Source of the DNA: Rhizobium sp. Root1220
GTDB lineage: Bacteria > Pseudomonadota > Alphaproteobacteria > Rhizobiales > Rhizobiaceae
Reading direction: 5' to 3'
DNA length: 64,000 nt
NCBI RefSeq assembly: GCF_001426265.1
Contig: NZ_LMDG01000012.1
Coordinates: 124,001 to 188,000, forward strand
Below, in pieces: positions 19,989 to 29,007 of the stretch; within the stretch, counting starts at the first letter, position 1; the number at the start of each line of letters is the position of its first letter. Position numbers and translations under genes: made by a program. The notes below the pieces were generated by a model, which was given only the letters and a program-made list of their open reading frames with translations, did no database searches and was not told the origin of the DNA.

Positions 19989-20948
19989 TCAACCCACCTT
20001 GATGCGCGGGTCGACGACCGCGTAGGTAATGTCGGTCAGAAGATTGACGACGATGACGCAAGCGCCGATGAGGAGTGTCGCTCCCATGATGACGGGATAG
20101 TCGCGGGTCTGCACCGCGTCGACGAGCAGGAGACCCATCCCTGGCCAGTTAAAGACGCTCTCGATGAAGATGGCGCCGCCGATTGCGAGCCCGATGGTGG
20201 AGCCGACCAGGGTAACGATCGGAAGAAGGGCATTGCGCAATGCATGCTTGGTGATCACCCAAAACTCGCGCACGCCCTTGGCTCGTGCTGTGCGCACATA
20301 GTCCTGGTTCAGGACTTCGAGCAGCGAAGCACGCATGTAGCGCATGATCAAAGCGGCTTGTGCGACAGACAGAAGCGCGGCGGGCAGGATCAGATGGTGG
20401 AGAAGATCGATCGCTGAAAATTCCTCGCCGGGCGTCAGCATGCCACCGGATGGCATCCACTGCAGCCGGACAGAGAAAATGTAGAGGCCGATCAGTGCGC
20501 TGAGGAACGCCGGGCTGGAAATTCCTCCAAGCGCAATCACCGACAGCGAGAGATCGGCAATCGAATTGCGGCGGATCGCGCTGATCACGCCAAAAGCAAT
20601 ACCCGCAACAATCGCGAAGACGAGAGCGGTACCCATCAACAGCACCGTCGGGCCGATCCGCGACAGAACCAGGCCCAGAACCGGTTGATCGAGGCGCTTG
20701 ATCGAATAGCCGAGGTTGCCCATGAGCGCCTGCTGCAGCCAGCCCAGATACTGGACTGCCAACGGCTGATCGAGCCCAAGGCTTCTGCGCAGATCGGCAA
20801 GATCTGACGGCGACATCGGTATGTTCGGATCGATGTATGCATCGATCGGATCGCCTGGCGCCAGGCGCAGCATCAGGAAAATCAGCATGCTCAATGCAAT
20901 GAGCATGCCTATTCCTATGATCAGGCGTCTGAGACTGTATCGGAGCAT
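19989..20948 (-). CDS. ABC importer permease, DppB type
   Basis: 319 residues, six predicted helices. The N-terminal [20 protein letters not shown] helix, [10 protein letters not shown] loop, GNLGYSIK and the EAA loop [20 protein letters not shown] are standard DppB/GsiC features. Encoded between the binding protein gene and the DppC-like gene; a stable hairpin lies upstream. Confidence 0.93.
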   Translation of the reverse strand: MLRYSLRRLIIGIGMLIALSMLIFLMLRLAPGDPIDAYIDPNIPMSPSDLADLRRSLGLDQPLAVQYLGWLQQALMGNLGYSIKRLDQPVLGLVLSRIGPTVLLMGTALVFAIVAGIAFGVISAIRRNSIADLSLSVIALGGISSPAFLSALIGLYIFSVRLQWMPSGGMLTPGEEFSAIDLLHHLILPAALLSVAQAALIMRYMRASLLEVLNQDYVRTARAKGVREFWVITKHALRNALLPIVTLVGSTIGLAIGGAIFIESVFNWPGMGLLLVDAVQTRDYPVIMGATLLIGACVIVVNLLTDITYAVVDPRIKVG

Positions 20949-20966
20949 TGTGAATCCGTCCTGCTA

Positions 20967-20984
20967 GGGTGGCGGAAGCCACCC
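20967..20984 (-). other. Hairpin between binding-protein and permease genes
   Basis: A perfect 7-bp stem GGGTGGC/GCCACCC with a 4-base loop, just after the binding-protein stop. There is no T-run. Hairpins in this place commonly protect the binding-protein mRNA so that it is made in excess over the membrane parts; that role is inferred here. Confidence 0.5.
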
Positions 20985-21005
20985 ACAAGGCTTTGCGAAG
21001 AACGC

Positions 21006-22604
21006 TTATTCGGCGATCGACCATTTCTGCGGATTGGCCTGGTAAGGGCCGCCGCCCGGCGCCGGCGTCCAGACGAAATCCTTCACCTTTGACGAGACGA
21101 CGCCGTAGCGATTTGCCACCCATAGCGTCGCCCAGGGAAGGTTCGTGTTCATTACCTTGCAGACGTCCTGATAGGCGGCGTCCCGCTTGGCGCTGTCAGG
21201 CTCGGCAAGTGCGGTATCTAGCGCCTTGCTGAGGTCGGGCATGCGAACCCTGGCGACGTTCGGTCCGGCCGGAGGGATCTGGTTCTCATTGAGGCCGATA
21301 TTGATGCTTCCGGCGTCCGGTCCGTTCTGCAGCCCGGCATAAACCATCTGGAATTGGGCAGTGTCCGGCTTCGGGTTGAGCACGATGCTGTTGTATGTCG
21401 GCGTATCGACGGCGCGTGGGACAACGTTGATGCCGACCTGGGCGAGCATCGCCTGGACGGCCGCAAGAACGTTGGTCGCAAGCGGCGTGGTATAGTAGGT
21501 CAGAAGCGTGATCGGCTGGCCGCCGTTGATCTGGTCCCAGCCGGCTTCCGTCAGAAGCTGTTTGGCCTTTTCCGGGTCGTAGGCGTAGGTATCGATACCC
21601 TGCGGGATCAACTGTTCGGCGACGTAAGCGCAATTGGCCGGTTCGGCCGCGCCGCCGTAGAGGCTTTGGATGATGGCATCGCGATTGATCGCATGCATCA
21701 CCGCCTTGCGGACGCGGACATCCTTCCAGATCGGAGAATCGTGGTTGAAGCCAAGATAGTTGACGACAAAAGAGTTGCCTTCGATGACATTGAAGTCCTT
21801 GCTGTCCTTGAATGTCGGCACATCATTGGAATCGACGTAGGTGAACTGGATTTCGCCGGATCTCAGTGCGGCGATCGCGGCGGCCGGATTGGCGAAATAG
21901 CGATTGATGACGCGTTCCAGCGCAGGCTTGCCACCCCGATAATCGGCATTTGCCGCCAGTTCTACATACTGATCCGACACATATTTAGTGAACTTGAATG
22001 GACCGGTGCCGATCGGGGTGGTGGACCACCACGTGCTCTTTGCCAGCTGGTCGGCCGGTATCGATGAGAGTGCGTGCTCCGGCAGCATCATCACCTTGGT
22101 CATCGTGTCGAGAAGGCTGCCGCTCGGCGCGCTCAGCTTGATGACGACAGTGTGATCGTCCGGCGTCTCGACCGACGATACGGCTTTCAGCCGGGCAGCC
22201 AGAACCGAGCCGGTCTTTGCGTCCATCGCAAGGCCCAAGGTGAACTTCGCGTCCTTGGCGGTAAAAGGCTTGCCGTCATGCCATTTGGCGTCTGCCAGCT
22301 TGAACGTGTAGGTCATCTGATCCGAGCTGACCTCGTAGGAGCTCGCCAGCGCGCCGACGACCTTCTGCAACTTCTCGTCATAGGTGACCAGCGGCTCGTA
22401 GTAGACGCTGAGCCAGGTGAAGCCGGAAGTTGCGGCAAGCGGATTGAAGTTTCCCTGGAAGCCGCCGGGGCCGACATCGAAGCCGCCTGACAGAGTGGCG
22501 GCCCGGGCCTCAGTTGCGACCCCCGAAGCGACAAGTGCCGGAATGGCAGCCGACGACAGCATAGCGCCAAGGGCGATAATGGATAACCTAGACAGTCTTT
22601 TCAT
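21006..22604 (-). CDS. Periplasmic binding protein, family 5 (dipeptide/opine type)
   Basis: 532 residues. Signal peptide of about 34 residues (MKRLSRLSIIALGAMLSS to ATEARA). Cluster C lobes include YEPLVTYDEKLQ, YTFKLADAKWHDGKPFTAKD and VRKAVMHAINRDAI, typical of DppA/OppA-like proteins. It captures the substrate for the DppBCDF-like importer. ATG 22604 has GGGAGGAA upstream; the frame out to 22643 is not needed. The start overlaps the regulator's stop by 17 bases. Ligand unknown; the two linked lyases suggest a pyruvate-releasing acid sugar or modified amino acid rather than a plain peptide. Confidence 0.92.
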   Translation of the reverse strand: MKRLSRLSIIALGAMLSSAAIPALVASGVATEARAATLSGGFDVGPGGFQGNFNPLAATSGFTWLSVYYEPLVTYDEKLQKVVGALASSYEVSSDQMTYTFKLADAKWHDGKPFTAKDAKFTLGLAMDAKTGSVLAARLKAVSSVETPDDHTVVIKLSAPSGSLLDTMTKVMMLPEHALSSIPADQLAKSTWWSTTPIGTGPFKFTKYVSDQYVELAANADYRGGKPALERVINRYFANPAAAIAALRSGEIQFTYVDSNDVPTFKDSKDFNVIEGNSFVVNYLGFNHDSPIWKDVRVRKAVMHAINRDAIIQSLYGGAAEPANCAYVAEQLIPQGIDTYAYDPEKAKQLLTEAGWDQINGGQPITLLTYYTTPLATNVLAAVQAMLAQVGINVVPRAVDTPTYNSIVLNPKPDTAQFQMVYAGLQNGPDAGSINIGLNENQIPPAGPNVARVRMPDLSKALDTALAEPDSAKRDAAYQDVCKVMNTNLPWATLWVANRYGVVSSKVKDFVWTPAPGGGPYQANPQKWSIAE

Positions 22605-23331
22605 GCGTTCCTCCCACGTTTGAACTTGTCTTGTTGTTGGCAATCACCCGGGCAATGCCTTCGTAGTGACGATCCAGACGCCTGCGCGCCTCCTCCAGAT
22701 CTTTTGTCTCGATTGCATCGACGATCGCGGCGTGATCACGCCAGGTTGCCATCGGATCGATATTTTCGAGGTTTACGAAATCCGACGCCTTGTAGAAGGC
22801 AAGCCAGAAGACATCGATCAGCCGCACGAGCGTTTCATTGTGCTGGCAGCGAAACAGCAGCCTGTGGAACAGCTGGTCGTCCTTGGCGAAAGTTTCACCG
22901 CGCTCGGCATGGGTGCGCATACGATTGACGGTGGCGCGCAGCTCGGCGATGTCTTCATCACTGATCACCTCTATCGTCTTGCCGATTAAACCCACCTCGA
23001 GAGTGCGGCGGATTTCGATGACTTCTTCGATCTGCCGCAGGGCGCCGCCGAGGCCGTAAGCGAGGTTGTCGAGAAGCGGCTCGAAGGAAAAGGCCTTCAC
23101 GAATATGCCGACACCCCGCCGCGTCTCCAACACGCCGAGCGATTCCAGCGCCTTGATGCCTTCCCGCAGCGAATTGCGGCTGACGCCGAGCTGGGTGGCG
23201 AGCTCCGCCTCGGCCGGTAGAAGAGTTCCAGGCGCGATGTCGTTGTCTTCGATATAGGCACGCAGGCTCTCCTGCACGGATACATGCAGCAGCGGGGCGC
23301 GTGTCAGCGGCTTCATCGATTTCATTGCCAT
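22588..23331 (-). CDS. GntR regulator, FadR subfamily
   Basis: About 247 residues from ATG 23331 (ATG 23325 or GTG 23355 are alternatives; the GTG would fall inside the palindromic operator, so I reject it). N-terminal winged helix LPAEAELATQLGVSRNSLREGIKALESLGVLETRRGVGIFV, C-terminal FCD helical domain with metal-binding His/Asp (DQLFHRLLF, WRDHAAIVDAI). First gene of the importer operon and overlapping the binding-protein start, so it controls its own operon and probably senses the imported acid. Confidence 0.92.
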   Translation of the reverse strand: MAMKSMKPLTRAPLLHVSVQESLRAYIEDNDIAPGTLLPAEAELATQLGVSRNSLREGIKALESLGVLETRRGVGIFVKAFSFEPLLDNLAYGLGGALRQIEEVIEIRRTLEVGLIGKTIEVISDEDIAELRATVNRMRTHAERGETFAKDDQLFHRLLFRCQHNETLVRLIDVFWLAFYKASDFVNLENIDPMATWRDHAAIVDAIETKDLEEARRRLDRHYEGIARVIANNKTSSNVGGTHEKTV

Positions 23332-23353
23332 ACCCGATCTTCGTCTCACGGCC

Positions 23354-23382
23354 ACAAGTGTGGGATCTACATATCCACTTGT
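23354..23382. promoter_or_regulatory. Inverted repeat, likely GntR operator
   Basis: ACAAGTG at 23354-23360 and CACTTGT at 23376-23382 form a 7-base perfect inverted repeat with 15 bases between, and an inner imperfect palindrome GGATcTACATATCC. It sits just upstream of the FadR-type gene on the minus strand. Placement fits autoregulation; no experiment can be read from sequence. Confidence 0.55.
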
Positions 23383-23511
23383 AGGATATCTGTCAAATGA
23401 GTAAGTTTGGATTCTCCGTGATGGGCGCCCGCCGTCGAGGCAATTGCCCTTTCACTCTAATACCAGTATAGATCCAGCGGTGCCCAACTGAAAAAAGTCG
23501 AGGTACCGCGA

Positions 23512-24279
23512 ATGGTTCCGGGAGAGTTCATGGCGACGGATGAGTTGATCGACGTGATCGGTAAAGAATTGCAGGCATCGGCGTCCGGCCCACCGCTGTA
23601 CAAGCAACTGAAAACAGCGATCGAAACTGCGATCCTATCGAATGCGCTGAAGGCTGGTGCCGTTCTGCCGGGAGAACGCGTGCTTGCCGAGACGCTCTCG
23701 CTCTCCCGGGTGACCGTGCGCAAGGCGCTTGCCATGCTCGATGAAGAGGGCTTCATCAATCGCCGCCACGGCTTCAAGACCGAAGTCGGATCACGGGTCG
23801 AAAAGTCCCTCTCCACGCTCACCAGCTTTTCCGAGGACATTCTCGCACGTGGGCTCGTGCCGGGATGCGTGTGGCTTTCCAAACACATAAGTCGTCCCTC
23901 ACCAATCGAAATGATGGCGCTCGGTGTTGCCGGAAACAGCAACATCCTGCGCATGAAGCGTATCCGAACGGCCGATGGTGTGGCGATTGCTGTCGAGACC
24001 TCAACCGTGCCGATTCGATTCATCCCTTCGGTGGATATGGTCGGCGACTCACTCTACCAGGCGCTGGAGGCGCGTGGCTTCCTGCCGCAACGCGCCGTCC
24101 AGCGCATGCGTTCGCGCGCGGCCTCGGCGGAGGATGCGCAACATCTCCATTGTGAGGCAGGCGCGCCGTTGCTGATGACGGAGCGCCGCTGTTTCCTTAG
24201 CGATGGCCAGATCGTCGAATACTGCGAGAGCCGCTACAAGGGCGACGTCTATGACTTCGTGTTTGAACTGACGCGATGA
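23512..24279 (+). CDS. GntR regulator, HutC/UTRA subfamily
   Basis: 255 residues (ATG 23512; ATG 23530 is possible). Winged helix at 25-90 (PPLYKQLKTAIETAI, VLAETLSLSRVTVRKALAMLDEEGFINRRHGFKT), then a UTRA effector domain (about 105-255). UTRA proteins often bind phosphorylated amino sugars, as NagR does. The next gene makes or uses N-acetylmannosamine-6-P and GlcNAc-6-P, so an amino-sugar phosphate is a likely ligand (inference). Divergent from the FadR-type regulator and first of the nan-like operon. Confidence 0.9.
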   Translation: MVPGEFMATDELIDVIGKELQASASGPPLYKQLKTAIETAILSNALKAGAVLPGERVLAETLSLSRVTVRKALAMLDEEGFINRRHGFKTEVGSRVEKSLSTLTSFSEDILARGLVPGCVWLSKHISRPSPIEMMALGVAGNSNILRMKRIRTADGVAIAVETSTVPIRFIPSVDMVGDSLYQALEARGFLPQRAVQRMRSRAASAEDAQHLHCEAGAPLLMTERRCFLSDGQIVEYCESRYKGDVYDFVFELTR

Positions 24280-24280
24280 T

Positions 24281-24308
24281 ACCAGTTATAAACTGGTTGT
24301 AATCTGGT
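24281..24308. promoter_or_regulatory. UTRA-GntR operator candidate
   Basis: ACCAGTTATAAACTGGT (24281-24297) is an inverted repeat with 7-base perfect arms, followed by a third half-site CTGGT at 24304-24308, 11 bases (one helical turn) after the previous CTGGT. A related half-site ATACCAGTATAG lies at about 23460, upstream of the regulator gene itself. Position before the NanE-NanK fusion fits repression of that operon. Confidence 0.6.
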
Positions 24309-24347
24309 ACTTTACCATTATCGTGATGCCCAAATGGAGTGTCACGA

Positions 24348-25865
24348 TTGCAGCGCGACGAAATCAAGAAGAGCCTCATCGTTTCTTGTCAGCCGGTTCC
24401 CGGCGGGCCAACCGATACGGCCGAATTCGTAACCGGGTTCGCAAGAGCCGCCGTCGACGCCGGCGCAACCGCGTTGCGGATCGAATCCACCGCCTATGTC
24501 CAAGCCGTTCGTCCTGCTGTGAGCGTGCCGATTATCGGCATCGTCAAGCGCGATCTCGATGACAGTCCGGTGCGGATCACACCCTTCGTTGCCGACGCGG
24601 AAGCGCTGATGGATGCAGGCGCCGACGTCGTCGCCTTCGACGCCACCGATCGTGTGCGCCCGGCTCCCATCGGAGCGCTGGTGACGGCGGTCAAGGCGCG
24701 GGGCAAGCTGACGATGGCCGACTGCTCGAGCCTCGAAGACGCGAGGAGCGCATTGGCGGCCGGGGTCGATTTCGTTGGCACCACGCTCTCCGGTTACGTC
24801 GGTGGCCCCGAGCCGGTCGATCCCGATATCGCCCTGATCACCGCCATGCGTGCGCTCACGCCTTATGTCATCGCCGAGGGGCGTATCCGCACGCCGGAGC
24901 AGGCAGCCGGCGCAGCCAGGGCCGGGGCTTTCGCCGTCGTCGTGGGCTCGGCGATCACGCGCACCGAACACGTGACATCGTGGTTTCGCGATGCCGTTAC
25001 CTTGGCCTATGAGGCCGACAGTCCGCAGACGGCACTTGCCATCGATATCGGCGGTACGAAGACGATGGCCGCGCTGGTCACAGGCAGCGAAGTGCTGGAC
25101 GAAATAACGGTGCCGACGGCGCGGGAAGCAGGTCCTGATGCGTGGCTTGCCGCGATCGCCGACTCCGTTCGACCATGGGTGGGTCGCTACTCCCGCGTCG
25201 GCATCGCGGCAACGGGCATCATTGAAGATGGATTCTGGTCGGCGCTCAATCCGGCAACGCTCGGCATTCCCGACCAATACCCGCTGGTCGACAAGGCAAC
25301 CGCGGTTTTTGGCACGCCGACCTTGGCCATCAACGACGCGCAGGCTGCAGCCTGGGGCGAGTACAGGTTCGGCGCAGGCGATGGCGGGGATCTGGTGTTC
25401 CTCACCATCTCGACCGGCATCGGTGGCGGCATCATCGTCAATGGTCGTCCGCTTGGAGGGCTTGCCGGTCATTTCGGCCTGATCCGCGGGCCGTCCTCAG
25501 GGCAATCGCCTCTCGAAGATCAGACATCGGGCCGCTGGATCGCGGCCGAAGCCGCTAAGGCTGGCTATCAGGCGACCGCCGCCGAGGTGTTCGGACATGC
25601 CGACAGAGGCGAGGCCTGGGCTGCGGCCCTGGTTTCGCAATCGGCATTCCGCGCGGCCACGCTCTGCCGCGACATCCAGATGATGCTCGACCCGAAGCAT
25701 ATCGTCATCGGCGGCGGGATCGGTCTTGCCGCGGGCTATCTCGATCGGATGCGCGATTGCCTCGCGGGTGTCGATAGCAGGCTGACGCCCGTTCTCCTGC
25801 CCGCCAAGCTCGGCAGCCGTGCCGGTATTATCGGTGTGGCCAGCCTCGCCGCTCAACACGGCTGA
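24348..25865 (+). CDS. nanEK: Fused ManNAc-6-P 2-epimerase / ManNAc kinase
   Basis: About 505 residues. Residues 1-220 are NanE (SLIVSCQPVPGGPTD, SVPIIGIVKRDLDDSPVRITPF, DVVAFDATDR, TMADCSSLEDA, IAEGRIRTPEQA), a TIM barrel converting N-acetylmannosamine-6-P to GlcNAc-6-P. Residues 230-505 are a ROK-family kinase like NanK (IDIGGTKTMAALV, AINDAQAAAWGEYRFG, STGIGGGII, VIGGGIGLA). The ROK zinc motif (CxCGxxGC) is not visible; the matching region reads LIRGPSSGQSPLEDQTSG, also seen as loss in some NanK proteins. Start: the GTG at 24339 overlaps the only GGAG, whereas TTG 24348 is 8 bases after it, so TTG is preferred. Together the domains turn ManNAc into GlcNAc-6-P. Confidence 0.9.
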   Translation: MQRDEIKKSLIVSCQPVPGGPTDTAEFVTGFARAAVDAGATALRIESTAYVQAVRPAVSVPIIGIVKRDLDDSPVRITPFVADAEALMDAGADVVAFDATDRVRPAPIGALVTAVKARGKLTMADCSSLEDARSALAAGVDFVGTTLSGYVGGPEPVDPDIALITAMRALTPYVIAEGRIRTPEQAAGAARAGAFAVVVGSAITRTEHVTSWFRDAVTLAYEADSPQTALAIDIGGTKTMAALVTGSEVLDEITVPTAREAGPDAWLAAIADSVRPWVGRYSRVGIAATGIIEDGFWSALNPATLGIPDQYPLVDKATAVFGTPTLAINDAQAAAWGEYRFGAGDGGDLVFLTISTGIGGGIIVNGRPLGGLAGHFGLIRGPSSGQSPLEDQTSGRWIAAEAAKAGYQATAAEVFGHADRGEAWAAALVSQSAFRAATLCRDIQMMLDPKHIVIGGGIGLAAGYLDRMRDCLAGVDSRLTPVLLPAKLGSRAGIIGVASLAAQHG

Positions 25866-25916
25866 CTACCCAGAAGACATGCCTCCAGACCTAACAATAA
25901 AAGAAAGGGAACTACG

Positions 25917-27248
25917 ATGAAATTGAACAGGACGTCCTTATCCGCTCTTGCCTTGCTTCTCGCAAGCGTTGCGCTGCCGGGTACCTCGAACGCGACAGTC
26001 ACCGTTCTCGGCTGGCCGGGCGGATCGGAAGAAACCGCGCTCCGTGCGACCGTCGAAGCTTATAACGCAACATCCGGTATCAGCGATGCCGACAAGGTCG
26101 AGCTTTTGTTCTTCAACCGGGAGGGTTTCTACGACAAGCTGCAGGCCGACATGGCAGCAGGCTCGACGGCTTTCGACATCAACCTCGTCGCCACCTACTC
26201 GATCGGCCGTTACGCGCCTTACATGGAGCCGATCGATCTCGGCAGCGGTGCGGCAGCGACATATGGCGATTCTGTGCTGAAGACCATGCAGTTTGACGGC
26301 AAGCAGTACGGTGTGCCGACGGATCTGTCCTTGCACTTCATGTATTACCGCAAGGATCTGATCGATGCACTGATGAAGGATGATGCGGCCAAGAAGAAAT
26401 ATGCCGAAATCGCCAAGCAGTACCTCGGCAAAGAATTGCAGCCGAAGGACCCGGACAGCTGGACTTGGGACGACTGGGCAGCAACGGCTCTCTATTTCTC
26501 CAAGCAGGTAAATTCCGAAAGCCCCGTGCGTTACGGCACCGTTCTGCAGATGAAGAACCTGCTTTTCAACATGATGGTGTTTCAGTCCTTGCCACGCTCC
26601 TATGGTGGCGACTGGACCGATAAGGAGGGCAACGTCACCATCGATTCCGACGCCTACAAAACTGCCCTCGAACTCTACAAGAAGCTTTATGACGCAGGCG
26701 CTTCGCCCAAGGATTCGCTGAGCTACGAATATGCCGAGACCAATGCCGCCTTCGGTTCCGGCCAGGCCGCAACGGCGCTGCAATGGAATGCCGCTGCCGC
26801 AGATCTCACCAGTGCCGAAAAAACCCCCGCCGTTGCCGAAGTCACCGGCATCGTGGCGCCACCGGCCGGGCCGGATGGTCGCGCTGACCATATTCACGGC
26901 CTGGGCCTGGGCCTTAACAAGAACGCCAAGAACAAGGACGGCGCCATCAAGTTCCTGAAATGGCTGGCGAGCGAGGATGCCGCCTTGCTCTATGCCCGAA
27001 AGGGCGGTTCTCCAGCCCTTACACCTGACGTGGTGGCGAAAGTCGCGAAAGAACGTCCTGATTTGGTCAAGCTCGGCGAGTTCGCCAGCAAGTACGGGTA
27101 CGTCATGAACGGTGCGACTTCCGCCAACGCGCTCTCCGTCTATGAATTGCAGGCAAAAGAGTTCACCGGCTACTGGTCGGGCCAGCAGAACCTCGACGAT
27201 GCGCTGGCTCATACCAAGGCTGGAATGCAGGATCTCCTGAAGAAGTGA
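25917..27248 (+). CDS. Sugar ABC importer binding protein (family 1)
   Basis: 443 residues, signal peptide about 26 residues ending near SNA. Extracellular-solute-binding family 1 layout: VLGWPGGSEETALRATVEAYN, YDKLQADMAAGSTAFDINLV, YGVPTDLSLHFMYYRKDLID, and a Trp/Tyr-rich ligand cleft. AAAGAAAGGGA precedes the ATG. Operon with NanE-NanK suggests an amino sugar or an oligosaccharide containing one; not provable here. Confidence 0.92.
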   Translation: MKLNRTSLSALALLLASVALPGTSNATVTVLGWPGGSEETALRATVEAYNATSGISDADKVELLFFNREGFYDKLQADMAAGSTAFDINLVATYSIGRYAPYMEPIDLGSGAAATYGDSVLKTMQFDGKQYGVPTDLSLHFMYYRKDLIDALMKDDAAKKKYAEIAKQYLGKELQPKDPDSWTWDDWAATALYFSKQVNSESPVRYGTVLQMKNLLFNMMVFQSLPRSYGGDWTDKEGNVTIDSDAYKTALELYKKLYDAGASPKDSLSYEYAETNAAFGSGQAATALQWNAAAADLTSAEKTPAVAEVTGIVAPPAGPDGRADHIHGLGLGLNKNAKNKDGAIKFLKWLASEDAALLYARKGGSPALTPDVVAKVAKERPDLVKLGEFASKYGYVMNGATSANALSVYELQAKEFTGYWSGQQNLDDALAHTKAGMQDLLKK

Positions 27249-27249
27249 T

Positions 27250-27299
27250 ATCCGCCGGGCGCCTGCTTCCATGCAAGGTGTCCGGCCCATCCGGCGGAT
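27250..27299 (+). promoter_or_regulatory. Long-loop hairpin ahead of the permease gene
   Basis: ATCCGCCGG (27250-27258) is the exact reverse complement of CCGGCGGAT (27291-27299). The stem brackets the spacer between binding-protein stop and permease start, and the second arm contains the GGCGG that would be the ribosome site of the ATG at 27304. It may both stabilise the upstream mRNA and hold down permease translation. Confidence 0.5.
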
Positions 27300-27303
27300 C
27301 GAA

Positions 27304-28176
27304 ATGGCCATCATAAAACGTGCCGAGGGAAGGGCCTATCTCACACCACTCGTGGGGTTCCTGCTCCTGTTTCTTGGATTTCCCGCAATCATCAACCTCA
27401 TCTATTCGGTCTCGACCGTTGACTTCCAGACCTTGCGGAGTCCGACGCTGAGCGGCTTCGGCAACTACCTTTCCGTGCTTGCCGATCGTGATTTTTGGCG
27501 CGCCACCTCGTTTTCGCTGCGTTTCGGCATTCTGACGGCGCTCATCGAGTGCCTGCTGGGGCTGTTTCTGGCGATCTTTCTGGCGCCTCTGCTGTCGAAG
27601 CGCTCGGCCCTGATGGCACTTCTTATGCTGCCGCTGATGGTGGCGCCCGCCATGATCGGTCTGATGTACCGACTGGTGCTGCACGAGTTCGCCGGACCGG
27701 TACCCTATTATCTCTTCGCGTGGTTCGGCGACAGTCCGGCCTTTCTGGATGCCGCTCACGCGTTCTGGACGCTGACCGTCGTCGAAACGCTGCAATGGAC
27801 GCCATTTGCTTTTTTGCTTTTCTACATGGCCTATGTCGCGGTGCCGCTTGACGTGCGTGAGGCGGCCGCCCTCGACGGCGCGTCGGCAATCAAGCTTCTC
27901 TGGTATGTGGAGCTGCCGCTGATGCTGCCGACATTGTTGATCGCATTCTTCATCCGCTTCATCGACGGATTTCGAGTCTTCGACAACGTCTACGCGCTGA
28001 CTGGCAGCGGTGCGGGCGGCTCGACCACATCGCTGTCGATCTACATCTATCAGGCGTTTTTCAAGGAGGGTGCGATCGGCAAGGCGGTGGCGGCTTCCGT
28101 TGTCCTCTTCCTCGCCTCACTGGCCGTGCTCTATGGCCTCAACTGGCTGGCCGGCCGCAGGAGGAGATCTGCATGA
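27304..28176 (+). CDS. Sugar ABC importer permease, MalF/UgpA type
   Basis: 290 residues, six predicted helices starting with TPLVGFLLLFLGFPAIINLI. The EAA loop is EAAALDGASAIKLLWYVELP. A frame start at ATG 27271 is possible but lies inside the hairpin; 27304 is nearer to normal length. The stop overlaps the next gene's ATG by 4 bases. Confidence 0.9.
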   Translation: MAIIKRAEGRAYLTPLVGFLLLFLGFPAIINLIYSVSTVDFQTLRSPTLSGFGNYLSVLADRDFWRATSFSLRFGILTALIECLLGLFLAIFLAPLLSKRSALMALLMLPLMVAPAMIGLMYRLVLHEFAGPVPYYLFAWFGDSPAFLDAAHAFWTLTVVETLQWTPFAFLLFYMAYVAVPLDVREAAALDGASAIKLLWYVELPLMLPTLLIAFFIRFIDGFRVFDNVYALTGSGAGGSTTSLSIYIYQAFFKEGAIGKAVAASVVLFLASLAVLYGLNWLAGRRRRSA

Positions 28177-28994
28177 TCAATGCGCTCCGCTGGCTCGTCT
28201 TTGCCGCAGCTGCTCTGGCAATGAACTTTCCGGTTATCGTCACGCTCGTCACCTCGTTCAAGAGCGCGCGCGAACTTTCGACCAATCCCGGTTTGTGGAT
28301 CAGCCAGCCAACACTGGAAAACTACCTGCGCGTTTTGACGCAGACCGACCGTTTCAACATATATTCCTATCTCTGGAACAGCACCGTCGCGTCGTTGATC
28401 GGGACCGGGCTTGCAATACTGCTTGCTTTTCCGGCCGCCTATGCGATTGCAAGGAGCGAGGCGGGCAAACACACGCTGCTGCCGATCGTCGTCAATCTAC
28501 GCGCCGTGCCGCTCATCATTTTCGCGATACCGCTGTACATGATGTATCAGTGGCTCGGCCTTCTCGACACCCAGCTCGGACTCGGCCTGATTCTGACCAT
28601 CGTCAACACGCCGCTGGCGCTTGTCATTCTCGTCAATGCGATTTCCGACGTCCCGCCTGAACTGGACGAAGCCGCGCGAGTTGATGGCGCGAGCTCCTGG
28701 CGGACTATGATCAGCATCATCCGACCGGTCGTGCGACCCGCGCTGGTAACGACCTTCATCTTCGGTTTCATTACCGCCTGGAATGAGTTCCTGTTCGGGC
28801 TGATGCTGACGACGAACAAGGCGGTTCCGATGACGGTCGGTGCATCGTTCTTCTTTGCGGCAAGTGGCGGCGGTGTCCAATGGGGTACCGCATCCGCGGT
28901 CATGGTTCTTGGCGCACTGCCGCCGGTCTTCCTTGGCCTGCTGATGTATCGGCAGATTTCGGGCTCTATGACTACGGGGGCCATCAAAGGCTAG
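28173..28994 (+). CDS. Sugar ABC importer permease, MalG/UgpE type
   Basis: 273 residues, six predicted helices; EAA loop EAARVDGASSWRTMISIIRP and the final FIFGFITAWNEFLFGLML block are typical of MalG-like permeases. GGAGGA upstream overlaps the end of the partner permease. The expected next gene, a MalK/UgpC ATPase, is missing from this place. Confidence 0.92.
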   Translation: MINALRWLVFAAAALAMNFPVIVTLVTSFKSARELSTNPGLWISQPTLENYLRVLTQTDRFNIYSYLWNSTVASLIGTGLAILLAFPAAYAIARSEAGKHTLLPIVVNLRAVPLIIFAIPLYMMYQWLGLLDTQLGLGLILTIVNTPLALVILVNAISDVPPELDEAARVDGASSWRTMISIIRPVVRPALVTTFIFGFITAWNEFLFGLMLTTNKAVPMTVGASFFFAASGGGVQWGTASAVMVLGALPPVFLGLLMYRQISGSMTTGAIKG

Positions 28995-29007
28995 GCGAGA
29001 TATCTGA

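Noticed and set aside
19042..20025. 327-codon plus-strand frame
   Set aside because: It runs antisense through the DppC-type permease, which has proper motifs and spacing; codon shadow only.
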